Of a stretch of DNA of 64,000 nt, positions 21,648-32,035 are shown one piece after another. Numbering within the stretch: the stretch's first letter is position 1; every line of letters starts with the position of its first letter. Location of the stretch: the NCBI GenBank assembly GCA_031472005.1, contig PZJY01000012.1, positions 682,001 to 746,000 on the forward strand, written 5' to 3'. The stretch comes from Tetracladium setigerum (Eukaryota; Ascomycota; Leotiomycetes; Helotiales). Both the position numbers and the translations under genes were made by a program. The notes beneath the pieces were generated by a model that did no database searches, had not been told where the DNA came from, and saw only the letters and a program-made list of their open reading frames with translations.

Positions 21648-22421
21648 TTAGCGAGACTTGTCAAGAACATACTTCTGACGAAGCTCATTCATGCCACTGT
21701 CAAGCTTTGTTTCGATTTGTTCAGATTGCTTCAAGTCCGATGGCTCACGCCTGAAAATCGAAATTAGTATCTGAATGACGAAATTAAATGTGGACATTCA
21801 TACTCAGCTTGGAACTTCTTGACAGCAAATTCAACCTCGTTGCCAGCAAAGCTCTCCTCGCGAGGAAGAGGAGCGCACAGGCAAGTAGCCAAGACCAGCT
21901 CCGTCTTCTGACCAATACCATTGACAGCACCGTTGACAGCGGCATCAGGCTTGGCCAAACCCTTCGCAAAGACCATGTCCTCATTGTTCAGACCAAGGAT
22001 GTAGAATCGTCGGCGAGGCTCTTGAGTCATGTTGTAAAGTTGAACGTGATGGATCAGGCGTTGACGCATCGACATATCGGCACATTCGTGGTTGGCAGGC
22101 TCATTGGCATTCAAAGTGCAGAGCTTGTATGGGAGGGGGTGGGAGAGATACTCGGCGAGCTTGTAGTGAGCATTGAGACCACGAGCGATGTCAGCAACAC
22201 GATGATAGTATTGAACATCAGCATCATCAAGGTTGATAATGTCGATGGAGTTGGCATGGCGGTCGTTCTGGCTATGATATTTTTAGAATCTCGCTGGAAA
22301 GTGCGTGGCAAGAGCAAACTCACTCAAAGAAGTGGTACGCATAGAAGTGATAAATCACATCGGCACGAGATTGCCACTCCATGGTATTGAAGGCCTTGTT
22401 GGATGGTGGTATGGAAGACAT
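21648..22421 (-). CDS. Conserved-looking hypothetical protein, 222 aa
   Basis: Three exons on the minus strand: 22421-22324, 22271-21804 and 21750-21648. The introns are 52 nt (GTGAGT...CATAG) and 53 nt (GTATGA...TTTCAG), and all junctions keep one frame. The protein has balanced, globular composition with an aromatic N-terminal region (ADVIYHFYAYHFFDQNDRHA), a His/Cys-containing middle (PYKLCTLNANEPANHECADM) and a charged C-terminal helix. No signal peptide or membrane segment. I do not recognise the family; the tidy exon structure and composition argue for a real conserved gene. Confidence 0.75.
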
Positions 22422-23194
22422 TGTTGCTGACTTGAGAGAGTTTGGGTTGTGTAGTGTTGTTGATGGCTAGTCGAGAGTGGTGGTTGTCGGCGTCGTGAAG
22501 AATGGCAAGAAGAGTGGCACGAAGAAGTAGATCTTCGAGAATTTGCGAAGAGCGATAACCACGAAGAATCGAAGCTTGTGCCCTGGCAAATCAACCTGAG
22601 AGTCCGACTAAAGAGAAAGTGAACTTTGGGAAGTGAAGTGGGAGGAAGGCAGGGCAAAGTAAACATTGCAAATTATTCCAAAAGTTCGACAACACTTTTC
22701 ATAAAATCAAGAAAAATTGATGATGAGATCCGCAATATTGTTTTAATCTTGTGAGCAGTGTTTATCAGAAATTGACCATGATCCAGGCAAGTAGTACCAG
22801 AGTAGGTAGGTGAGTTCGGGAAAGAATAAGATCAAAGTCAGCAAGAGCGACTTGCCAACAAGTAAGATAAGACAAGCCCCAACGAACTTCGAGATGACAT
22901 TAAAACAAACAAATCAATATTTCAAACACCATTATCGCATTTACTATCATAGCACCTTACCTCCGGCTCCATATTCACGAAGGCACCAAAACGAAAAACA
23001 AAGAACCAGATCAGAGAGTCCTTCTTCAAACATATTCTACAAGTTTGCCAAATCTCATAATCCGATTCCAGAAATCCACGGACAAGATCATTCACCCAAA
23101 ATCACTTGTAGAATTAGTTATCAACCTTCGACACCGGATCAATATTACAAGCACCAAGATCAACAACTCGCAACTTCGGTCCTAAATACAAGCC
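22422..23194. other. Intergenic region
   Basis: Upstream region of the 222-aa gene; an open frame on the plus strand (22810-23244) has no ATG start and a low-complexity composition, so it is not called. Confidence 0.3.
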
Positions 23195-23509
23195 ATGTCC
23201 AAAGTTTGGGCGCACAGCAACTCTCCAACGCTACCCAAGACTGATGTTTGGAGCTGGCGTTGTATCAATGTTCGTCCCGTTCCCAATTGGTTACAACCAG
23301 GAAGGACTCTTAATAACTCTCCTTTACAGTGTCGCAATCTCAACACAAGTCCTCGTTCAATCATGTTCTATGGCCTTTGCACAAAATGCCAGAAAGTCCG
23401 CACCCGAGAATGCAAGATCATTTGGAAGGAAGAGGGCACGGGTAAGAAACGTCCCAAAAGGCCAAATTGTAATAAAGATCCTAGAATCATCACCTTGGGT
23501 ACTGAATAA
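23195..23509 (+). CDS. Doubtful small basic Cys-containing ORF
   Basis: A 104-aa ATG-initiated frame with Trp/Cys spacing (TDVWSWRCIN, then LQCRNLN, then FYGLCTKCQKVRTREC) and a very basic end (KKRPKRPNCNKD). The CxxC and Trp-x-x-Cys arrangement resembles small fungal zinc-ribbon-like proteins, but the match is weak and the upstream context gives no promoter support. It may be non-coding. Confidence 0.25.
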   Translation: MSKVWAHSNSPTLPKTDVWSWRCINVRPVPNWLQPGRTLNNSPLQCRNLNTSPRSIMFYGLCTKCQKVRTRECKIIWKEEGTGKKRPKRPNCNKDPRIITLGTE

Positions 23510-23950
23510 TAACTTGGAACAAGATCACTACGAGGAACTGGTGGAGACATGGTTGGAGCAGATCAATTAGAGGCCTGGAGGAAGAAAATCTCCAAAGGTT
23601 TCTGAATGAAAATGATACGGGGCCTTGGCTGGGATCACGCAGGGTTTTCTGGGAAGCGATTGGGTGGAAGGTGGCGACAGAGTACTCCGGATATACTCCG
23701 AATATTGCGAGGTATCGTTTGAACGAGTATCGAGTATCGAGGACCTAGAACAAGGAATCAGCAAAAAAGGAGTTATATGTCCAGTGAGCGTTAATAGAAA
23801 CCAAGCGTAATGCACCTTCATACACACCTACGTCCATAGCATCTGAGATGTGAAAAAACATACATTACTAGTATTCAATCTAGTGTTGTACAATTAAATA
23901 ATAGTCCATCCAAAAAAGCCATGTTACGCTATATACTGGCTGACAGAAAA
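23510..23950. other. Intergenic, 3' of the NIPA-like gene
   Basis: No coding sequence seen. Confidence 0.35.
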
Positions 23951-26073
23951 TCAAGAGCCAGCTTCTTCATCCCCAGCTTCCCTGTCCACCTTTTGTCTTT
24001 TCCCGCGAAACAAATCACCTAGTGTATTACTTAAACTTCTCGCTCGTGATCGACTCGAATATTGCAAATTTGAGGATGACTCGCCCAAAGCCTCCGCCGT
24101 GGTGCTCTGCTTAAGCGGTGAGGTCCCAAACTCGTCTAACATGTCACTAGCATGTGACAACCTCTGAGATCCAGATTTACTTCTCCGTAGCCCGAGATGA
24201 CTACGTTTGCGTGAACTAGAACCAACTCCCCTTCGCAATGAATCTGCTACCACAGCACTCAGTCCTGATGATAAAGGCGAAATCAAAGGACCAGGGAGCA
24301 TTCTTGACATAGAATGACGTGGTGTCTTCGGCCGGTCTGCCTGTGGTGGAGCTGGGCCTGTCTGTTCGTCTGGATGCGTGTGTATGTTTTGATGTGAAGA
24401 TGATCTCGGGGTCCGTGGTGGTTTGAGAGAGTCGTTGGAAATTTGTGCTTCGGAAGGTAGTTGTGGAGAAGAATTGTTGGCAGACATTCCGGGATGCCGA
24501 GCGGCTTGAAGCGATTGAAGCGATTCCACGGCCGTCTTCTTCCAAGGGTTACCGAGAAGGGGAGATTCTTCTGAATTAGAATCAGATGATCCGGGTCTTC
24601 TGATGGATGGTTGATTCGAGTTGGTCCGTGATAGTGCAGTATGGGGTGTTGGTTCGGCGAAACTAACATGTGACAAACGTCTCGAATCTCCTCTCGAGTC
24701 CACGGTTTCACTGTCGTAGGTACTATCTCCACCAGCTATCCTGTTTCTTCTCATCGAGTCGAATGCCTGAACCTCTTCCTCTCCAATATGATCCTGCTCT
24801 GCCAATCCGATCGTCTCTTCTTCTCCGTCTGATTCCTCTTCATCGTCATCCGGATTACTTGGTCTCCCGCTGGTAATGAGCCAAACACCAAAAAAGGTCA
24901 ACAAGCAACCCCCAACAAATTTGACCATTTTCTCCAAAGGTGCTTTTTGAAAATCTCTAAACAAAATTGCACTTCCAATAATGACTGAGAGTGTGAACAT
25001 GACGAATTGAACAGGAATGACCTGTGTAGAATCGAATCTTTGCAAGGCTTTGTTGACATAATGCACTTGCATGATAGCGGTGCCAACAAGGACGATGACC
25101 AAAACATATGTCACTGGTGTTGAAAACGCTCTCCAAAGAGTTGCGGAGAGCATCGAAGCAACACCCTTGGTTGAAAGGGCAGTATATCCTCCTGTTTTTG
25201 TCAGTTGCTTCTACCAAACAGCAGAGTAAACCTACCGTAAAGCCCAACAAGCCCAAGGTCAACCAAGATTGTTTTGCTTCCATACCTTGGGCTTGCCCAC
25301 ATCAAAATACCTATCAGAGCTATTGTAATGGCCATGTAAACTTCAAAGTCCACAGTAGTTATCGCATCCAGAATCTCGTGAGGGCCAAGTTTTCTTTCCT
25401 CCGTTTTGGCACTCAATACGACTGTGACTGCTCCTCCCACTGCTACAACAACGCCCCAAAAGTCTCGTAGCCTGAATGTCTCTTTCAACATGATCGGAGC
25501 TATCACACAATTCGATACCAAGGCTACCACTCCCAGCGGAGACACAATTGAAGCCGGAGCGAAGCCATAAGCAAGAAAGTTGCCGGTTTCCCCAATCGTC
25601 ATCAAGGCAATTCCTCCCCACCAGTATGGTGATTGTAGATACGTGGGCTCCCGTTTATGGTCATCATCCCGAAATCCAGAGGATCCCGAACTTGACGACT
25701 GAAATGACTGCGACAAATCTTGCGCCGTGGTCTGCCCCTCCTCCCCAGTATGATTTTGACGACCCGTTCCATTCGTACCGTATCCGTTTGGTGTTCCCCT
25801 TGATGGGCTCTTTGATTTCTCCCGTCTCTCCACCTTTTCCTTGTGAAGTCGAATATGCGCGTACCGCTGGATATTGAGGGCGAAGGAGATCAGAATATTG
25901 CCAATGATCGCAGTAACAATTCCAATCGTGGAACTCCACCGCTGAAGCTGAGAGTCTCCCCCAGTGCCCAGCGACTGTAGATGATCTATCGAAGAGACTC
26001 CATCGAATTGTGGTGATGCCGGCGCATAGAGTAGTGCTCCGGAAGCTTCGGCGATTGTCGCTGATAAATGCAT
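23951..26073 (-). CDS. NIPA/DUF803-family magnesium transporter
   Basis: Predicted multi-pass membrane protein of the NIPA (DUF803) Mg2+ transporter family. Exons 26073-25236 and 25191-23951 are joined over a 44-nt intron (GTAGGT...AACAG); 692 aa. About nine membrane helices are visible, for example IGIVTAIIGNILISFALNIQ, GVVALVSNCVIAPIMLKETF, FWGVVVAVGGAVTVVLSA, VYMAITIALIGILMWAS, VTYVLVIVLVGTAIMQV and KFVGGCLLTFFGVWLITS. The family motif region SPLGVVALVSN is present. A loop of about 90 polar residues separates helices 1 and 2. The last ~280 residues form a Ser/Arg-rich cytosolic tail with an acidic start (DDDEEESDGEEE), a likely regulatory, phosphorylatable region. Start chosen at MHLSATIAEASG because the upstream part of the frame lacks ATG. 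Divergent from the WDR70 gene, with 274 bp between start codons. Confidence 0.88.
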
Positions 26074-26347
26074 CGCCGCGATGTCGAGATGCAGGTAAAC
26101 CGAATGCGAATCAACTCTGGAGAGTTGCAACCTCTTTAAACTACTTTGAATACATGTAGAATACTGGCGAAACTGGTGCCGGCAGCCGGGAGGGTCTGGA
26201 GTCGTGTTGGTGGATGTTGTCGTAGTTGTCGGTTCGTTTCGTCATTTTCATGCGGCCAAAGGTCCGGCGGCCGTCAACCTCCACTAAATTTCATATCAAT
26301 GAGGGAGCTCCGAGGAAGTTCGACACAACCATCAACAACGCAGCAAA
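26074..26347. promoter_or_regulatory. Shared divergent promoter region (NIPA-like / WDR70)
   Basis: The 274 bp between two oppositely oriented start codons must hold both promoters and both leaders. It includes a GC-rich part around 26160-26275. No specific binding sites can be assigned by eye. Confidence 0.5.
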
Positions 26348-28126
26348 ATGAGCGACGAGGAGGATTTCGAGGTGGAGGCTCTGCAGATGGAGGCAGATGA
26401 TCCTATGAGAGCATTTCTTCCACAAGGTTTCGGGAAAGCACGCAAGGAAGCAGATGTTGCTGCACAACTCCAACGGTCAAAAAGGGCAACAGGAAAGCCA
26501 GCAGCAGCAGCTTTACCAGAAGCTGGAGCCGACGAGAAGGAAGGCACAACAGTTTCAAAGACGAAAGATGATTCTGACAGCGATTCAGATGATTCCGAAG
26601 AGTCTGAGGATGACGAGTTTCCGGTATCCCACGAATTAGTGTTGAAGACACACGATCGCGCAGTCACAACTGTTGCTTTAGATCTGGCAGGTGGAAGACT
26701 GGTTACCGGCTCGACAGATTGCACTTTAAAGATTCACGATTTTGCCTCCATGACACCAACGACCTTGAAGGCATTTAAATCCGTCGATCCAACTGCCGAC
26801 AAGAGTTCTGCGAGCACAGAGACGCATCCAATCAATCATGTTGTATTCAATCCTTTGGCAGGAGGAACCTTTCTCTGTATTACGGCGACCCCCCAAGCGA
26901 GGATATTGAATAGGGATGGCGAGGTTATCACTGAATTCAAAAAGGGAGACATGTATCTACGGGACATGAACAACACCAAGGGTCACGTTTCCGAGATCAC
27001 GACGGCTGCCTGGAATCCCGTGGAGAAGAATATATTCGTTACAGCCGGGACGGACAGCACATTACGAATCTGGGATATCAACAACAGACAAAGTCAGAAG
27101 GAGGTCATTGTGCACAAATCTCGAGCGGCTGGCTCAGCTGGAAGAACAAGAATGACAGCTGTTGCCTGGGGAAGCCCGCTTCAAGGCGGTAACAATGTTC
27201 TGGTTGCCGCTGCTTTGGATGGTAGTTTGGCCATGTGGAGTGGAAATGGTCCGTTTTCGAGACCAGCAGGCGAAATCAGGGATGCCCACAAGGCTGGCAC
27301 ATGGACTGGAGGAATTGACATCAGCTCAGATGGCAGAATGGTGGTTACGAGAGGCGGCGATGACTTGATCAAGCTGTGGGATACAAGGAAGTTCAAGACC
27401 CCGGTTGTGACCATCTCACATCCCTCGACATCAGACGTCTATGCCATGTCTAATATCAAATACTCCCCCACATCCTCGAACATCATCACGGGCTCCGCAT
27501 CTGGCCATCTTCACATTCTCAATCCAGGAAACCTCACTTCAGAGCTAGTTACTCCAGTCACGCCTGGGTCTGCTTTGATTACGGTGCAATGGCATCCGAA
27601 GATAAATCAAATCATCACTGGATCAGCAAACTCAGAAGTCCATGTCCTCTACAACCCCACAACATCCACCAAGGGTGCAGTAGATGTCATGTCTCGCGCA
27701 CCAAAGAAGCGACACGTTGACGACGACCCCAACTTTACGACCGACCAATCTGTTGGCATGTCTGGAGATAATATTATCACACCCGGAGGTCTCTTGACAA
27801 ACACTAGTGGCTCATCATTTTCCGCTCGTCATCCAACCCTGGGACTGACGGCTTCTGGTCGCTCTCGGGATCCTCGTAGACCCCAGATACCAATGGTAAC
27901 ACCCTTTATGAAAGGTGGCGCTGACGAGAAGTATATCAACGAAAACATCACACTGAGCAGCATGAGAGACGAGGATCCGCGGGAGGCTCTATTGAAGTAT
28001 GAAGAGTTAGCTCAGAAGGATCCGTTATTCACAAATGCCTGGAAGACTACACAGCCAGTCACTCAGTACCGTGATTACAGTGACGAGGAGGATGATGGAC
28101 CAGACAAGAAAAAGGTAAAGAGGTAA
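26348..28126 (+). CDS. WDR70 / Gad-1-like WD40 protein
   Basis: An intronless 592-aa WD40 protein. The acidic N-terminus (MSDEEDFEVEALQMEADDP), the MRAFLPQGFGK motif and the order of repeats match the WDR70 (gastrulation-defective 1 homologue) family, nuclear proteins linked in yeast and animals to chromatin and DNA-damage response. After a Ser/Asp-rich segment (DSDSDDSEESEDDE), repeats begin near residue 95 (KTHDRAVTTVALDLAGGRLV, TGSTDCTLKIHDF) and continue with GHVSEITTAAWNP and GTDSTLRIWDINN, GGIDISSDGRMVVTRGGDD with LIKLWDTRKF, and GSASGHLHILNP. The C-terminal region (about 455-592) contains MVTPFMKGGADEKYINENIT, also typical of the family, and ends in a basic KKKVKR. Divergent neighbour: the NIPA-like gene. 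Confidence 0.9.
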   Translation: MSDEEDFEVEALQMEADDPMRAFLPQGFGKARKEADVAAQLQRSKRATGKPAAAALPEAGADEKEGTTVSKTKDDSDSDSDDSEESEDDEFPVSHELVLKTHDRAVTTVALDLAGGRLVTGSTDCTLKIHDFASMTPTTLKAFKSVDPTADKSSASTETHPINHVVFNPLAGGTFLCITATPQARILNRDGEVITEFKKGDMYLRDMNNTKGHVSEITTAAWNPVEKNIFVTAGTDSTLRIWDINNRQSQKEVIVHKSRAAGSAGRTRMTAVAWGSPLQGGNNVLVAAALDGSLAMWSGNGPFSRPAGEIRDAHKAGTWTGGIDISSDGRMVVTRGGDDLIKLWDTRKFKTPVVTISHPSTSDVYAMSNIKYSPTSSNIITGSASGHLHILNPGNLTSELVTPVTPGSALITVQWHPKINQIITGSANSEVHVLYNPTTSTKGAVDVMSRAPKKRHVDDDPNFTTDQSVGMSGDNIITPGGLLTNTSGSSFSARHPTLGLTASGRSRDPRRPQIPMVTPFMKGGADEKYINENITLSSMRDEDPREALLKYEELAQKDPLFTNAWKTTQPVTQYRDYSDEEDDGPDKKKVKR

Positions 28127-28785
28127 TTTAGATAATATTTGGATGTGACACTGGCGGGCAGGCGTTAGGGAATATACCAAAAGCTTTCTGGCCAATATAC
28201 TTAGGTACCTGGTAGGTAGCGAAAACATTTTTTAAATTCATCCATCGATGGCGTTTGGCTCATGTTCTTTGATATGGGTGCCAAATTATCTTGTAAGCTA
28301 GCAAACTTGCTAGCAAACTAAATACGTTCAGCGACCATTTTATCCTCCGCGCTTTCCTCACGAACTTGATATGCAACAGACCTACCTTTGACCGTCGACA
28401 TATTGGCCAACAAAGCTGCAGGCAGACTGATAGGTTCCGGCTCTGTCTGTTTACTTGATATGTTATCAGTAACTCTGCATTGCTTCTAAAGTTCCGAAGC
28501 TGAAGTGTCATTTTTAGAGGTGCGGATGATGCATTCAAAAGTGAATAGCAGCTACACTTTCTCACTTCAGAAATCTCACCTGTCAAAGCGAATGGAATTC
28601 TGCTTCTCATCATTGCCAAATCCCACAATACTATAAAAGTTCTTCTGGTTTGGTCGCTTTTCAGCTTCGCGAATAACAATAGGAATGCTTTTCGTTCCAT
28701 CCCATGGTTACCAGCACAATTCGCACAACAATTGTACAAACCCAATCCCTCATTTACTCGATATAATTTGAACGCCTCCTTCAAC
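28127..28785. other. Intergenic region
   Basis: Contains the WDR70 3' region and the upstream region of the next gene. A long minus-strand frame (28260-29141) overlaps the next coding region and is judged a shadow. Confidence 0.35.
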
Positions 28786-30867
28786 ATGCCGGCTTCCGCA
28801 TCTTTGCCCTCTCCACCAAAGGCGTCCTTAAAATCCTTACCAGCAATGGGATCCATTCGACCAGCCAGTATGGCGAATCTACCAGGCACCGCAAACGTAT
28901 CAGGCGTATGGAAGCTCACTCCCCCACTGACACCACATCGCTCGCGATCCAGGTCCTCAGAGCGCACTATTCTCACTGGCGGCCATTCTTCTCTCTCGTC
29001 TGACGAAGACATGACAGACGATGAAAGTTCTCCAGACCAACCCCGACACACGCAATCATCCAGACAATCCAACCCTTCGACGAGCTCCAAAGCTCCTAGG
29101 AAGGAGGAGAAGAAGGAAGAGAGGATATATGGTGTACGCAAGCCATTCCAAAAGACACGTCCTATTAGCTTCCTTGCATCACGAATCTATGCCGACGTTG
29201 TTCCTCAATTCACTTCTCTCACCAGCCCTCGGAATTCCATCGCGATTTCCTTCCATAACTGTATGCCTGATCTTCCACTTCCTCGTCTTGCCGGGCCGCT
29301 CGTCAAGGTGGAGAAGGAAAGCTTACCGGCACCTGAACGACCCTGCCGCTTAGATCAAGAACGATGGGAAAAACTTCGAAATAGAGACACATATGTTGAT
29401 AGGAACGGCCGGAGACGAGCCTTCCCACGATCAGAGGAGATAGAGCCAAGAGAGCCTGTGAAGCCGCACTTTATCTTGCTCAGATTGAAGGACAAAAATT
29501 TGGTACGTATCCACCATTCTGTTTGTGTCCTTCTATTTACATTTTCTCAGTGGAAGTGGATTGGAAGATCCGCCTCGTTGTCTTTTCTATCCGCTTCTCC
29601 CAACCTCCCATTCCGTGCAGTCACGAACAATCTTCCTTGTGTCGGCCCTTTTGCACGGATGGCTCTAAGGGATGCACAAGACTGCGCCAATCGCGACCGT
29701 TTGTTCTGCCACGCTCAAGCCAGAGCATACCATGCCCGCAAGAAGATGAAAGCGAGCAATCACTTCAATCAGTCTCCCAAAGTGGAAAATGTGTTTTCCG
29801 ATAAGCGAAGGTTCAAGCTTTATAGTGGGCCAAAGCATGTGCCAGGTCCTTCAAGTTTGAGAAATGAGTATAGCTACCAGGAGAAGAAGAAGGATGCACT
29901 TCGGCTGCAGAGGCTCTCTGGTCGTGGTTCGAAGAGCAGAGCCTTAGCTGAGAATTTCCGAACCGACCAGATGGTTCTCGACGCCGCAGATGATGCCCTT
30001 TGGAGAAAGACAAAGGGTTCAATGGGTCAGATCAATGCGGCTAAAGCTTACAAGTCCAAAGGTACTTTTGTTCCGAGCATCTTTGGACCTGCCCTCAGAG
30101 AGATGAAGGCGACAGATGCTTTTGTTTGGAGCCCCTCTGGGTCTACAGAGAATAATCTTGCTGCTGCAGATGATTTTATTTTGAGCATCTCGAGGTCTAT
30201 TGAGAAGAAGTCGGAGGCTCGCTATGCCTTTATGCGGAGCATCTTTGGACCTCCTGTCAACGTTACAAAGGCTACAGTTGCCTTTCATTTGACTACTCCA
30301 GGGGTAAACGATAAATCTGATTCGAGCATATCGAGGTCTGTTGAGAACAGGATAGAGCCTGGCAGTGCTTTTGTTCCGAATACGCCAAACTCAAACGTCG
30401 ACCATGCTCCTACGGAGGAGAATTCTGCGGCTACAGATGCTTTTGTTCCAAGTATCTTGGAGTCTGTTGAAAAGAAGAACGAGGTTGGCGGTGCTTTTGT
30501 TCCGAGTACGCCAAACTCAAAGGTCGGCCATGTTCTTTACGATCCTACCTCTCCACCTACATCACACCCGTCCAGCCAGCAAACTCCTTATTCTCCTCTA
30601 TTTTCCAGCAACAATCTCCTCGTATCACCAATTCAAAACGGCAATCCACCCGCAAGCGTTTACCGAAAACGTAAGCGGGAAGATTTTGACGAAACATATG
30701 GAACCAGACGAGATGGTGGCTTTCGAAGTGGGCTGCCGAGAAACGCAAAGCGCGTGTGCAGGGCCTTCGTGTTTTCCACCTCTGCACGCAAGAGGAAGAG
30801 GGACGAGTGCGATATCTATGACGAAGATGTTCATCGCAAAGTTAAGTTTGCTTGCTATGATGATTGA
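28786..30867 (+). CDS. Hypothetical disordered protein with internal repeats
   Basis: First ATG at 28786 (MPASASLPSPPKASLKSL). The frame stays open to 30867, but 29503-29550 is a probable 48-nt intron (GTACGT...TTTCTCAG) whose removal keeps the frame, giving about 677 aa (693 aa if retained). The N-terminal ~140 residues are Ser/Pro/Arg-rich. A more ordered part follows (RKPFQKTRPISFLASRIYAD; LDQERWEKLRNRDTYVDRNG). Residues about 410-580 hold degenerate repeats of the type ATDAFVPSI..SVEKK.E, and the C-terminus carries several basic KRKRE clusters suggestive of nuclear location. No known domain recognised. Confidence 0.65.
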   Translation: MPASASLPSPPKASLKSLPAMGSIRPASMANLPGTANVSGVWKLTPPLTPHRSRSRSSERTILTGGHSSLSSDEDMTDDESSPDQPRHTQSSRQSNPSTSSKAPRKEEKKEERIYGVRKPFQKTRPISFLASRIYADVVPQFTSLTSPRNSIAISFHNCMPDLPLPRLAGPLVKVEKESLPAPERPCRLDQERWEKLRNRDTYVDRNGRRRAFPRSEEIEPREPVKPHFILLRLKDKNLVRIHHSVCVLLFTFSQWKWIGRSASLSFLSASPNLPFRAVTNNLPCVGPFARMALRDAQDCANRDRLFCHAQARAYHARKKMKASNHFNQSPKVENVFSDKRRFKLYSGPKHVPGPSSLRNEYSYQEKKKDALRLQRLSGRGSKSRALAENFRTDQMVLDAADDALWRKTKGSMGQINAAKAYKSKGTFVPSIFGPALREMKATDAFVWSPSGSTENNLAAADDFILSISRSIEKKSEARYAFMRSIFGPPVNVTKATVAFHLTTPGVNDKSDSSISRSVENRIEPGSAFVPNTPNSNVDHAPTEENSAATDAFVPSILESVEKKNEVGGAFVPSTPNSKVGHVLYDPTSPPTSHPSSQQTPYSPLFSSNNLLVSPIQNGNPPASVYRKRKREDFDETYGTRRDGGFRSGLPRNAKRVCRAFVFSTSARKRKRDECDIYDEDVHRKVKFACYDD
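30050..30530 (+). repeat. Degenerate tandem repeats within a coding region
   Basis: Blocks containing GC.ACAGATGCTTTTGTT and GAGTCTGTTGA.AAGAAG recur with variable spacing. The clearest pair is GTTCCGAATACGCCAAACTC at about 30375 and GTTCCGAGTACGCCAAACTC at about 30503, some 130 bp apart. They encode the AFVP.TPNS / SVEKK repeats of the host protein. Confidence 0.6.
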
Positions 30868-32035
30868 AAGAGACGAGAGCGAAATAATGTGGAGTGGAGC
30901 AAAAACTGTATGCCGACTTTTACGGTCGCTACAATGATGAATGAAGAATTGGTGGCAAAGATTTGGAAGAGTTGGCAGGGCATTTCATGATGGCAAGATT
31001 GGCAATGAGCAACAAAGGTCTAGCTATAGTTGCAAATCCGTTCGTAATGCGGAGCTGATAGTTCTGGTTACACGATTGCGGATTATTCTTAAATTACTTG
31101 AACACATTCTCAAATTTTTAAAGTCTGCTCACAAGAGTGATACCTATTTTTCGTCCAATTATGACCACTCCTTAAATCCCGCCCGGGCAGTGTGCCTGTT
31201 CGCCAGGTGTGCCAGATTTTTGGGGCACCAGCGGGGTAACACTTGTCGATAAGTAGTCATTTCTTCGGATTGACGGCCCTCCAAATCTCCTAGTTGTTTA
31301 TTAAATCTTACTTCATAGAACTTAAAATATCTTAATGTGTAAATTATACTCATAAGACCCAAAGGAAGCTAGAAACAGAGAAGTGTTTGTAGCTTGTTTA
31401 CTACACGTGATGCGATTTCGCTTCAGTGTGAAATTTTGCCAAGAAATGTGGAGGGGTTGAATAATTGAAGCAGTCCAGCATACACCCCTCTTTGGTATTC
31501 CAACTAGAATCGATGTAATTAAAATTCAAGAAAAATCTTATTTTGATACCGCATTCTTGTTTAGGCACGATATTCAGGAACTTATTCAAAATATCGTGGC
31601 CTTCAAGTCATGCGGACGCTTGAAAGGAAAACGCAACTGTGAATGCGCGCACTTTGAAGACGAGCGAGGATAATGGATCAGAAAGTCATGTGGTCATAAT
31701 CACTACTGATGCTCTGAGTTTATCTGGAATTAATACACCTCCAAGTGTTCAAGTTGGACTTGGTAGCAACGGATGAGCGATCTCTCCGAAAGTAAATTTA
31801 TCGTTCACATCCATCTCAAATGCCATGCATCAAAAGTTCGCTAAATGTTGGATGATATTCAGGTAGCTAAAATTCACTTTTGTCGATTGAGAATAAGGTT
31901 ACACGTGACCATTGTTTATTTCGTGAGGTCCAATTCAGATGCTGGCGCTTTTGGAACAAGACAGGCCGCACTTCTTCAAAACCATACACTCCAGGCACTG
32001 ACGACACCTACCCAGACAAAATCATCTCCTTGAAT
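30868..32035. other. Intergenic, AT-rich
   Basis: No supported gene. A GC-rich patch at about 31177-31245 (CCCGCCCGGGCAG) stands out in AT-rich surroundings but matches no feature I know. Confidence 0.35.
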
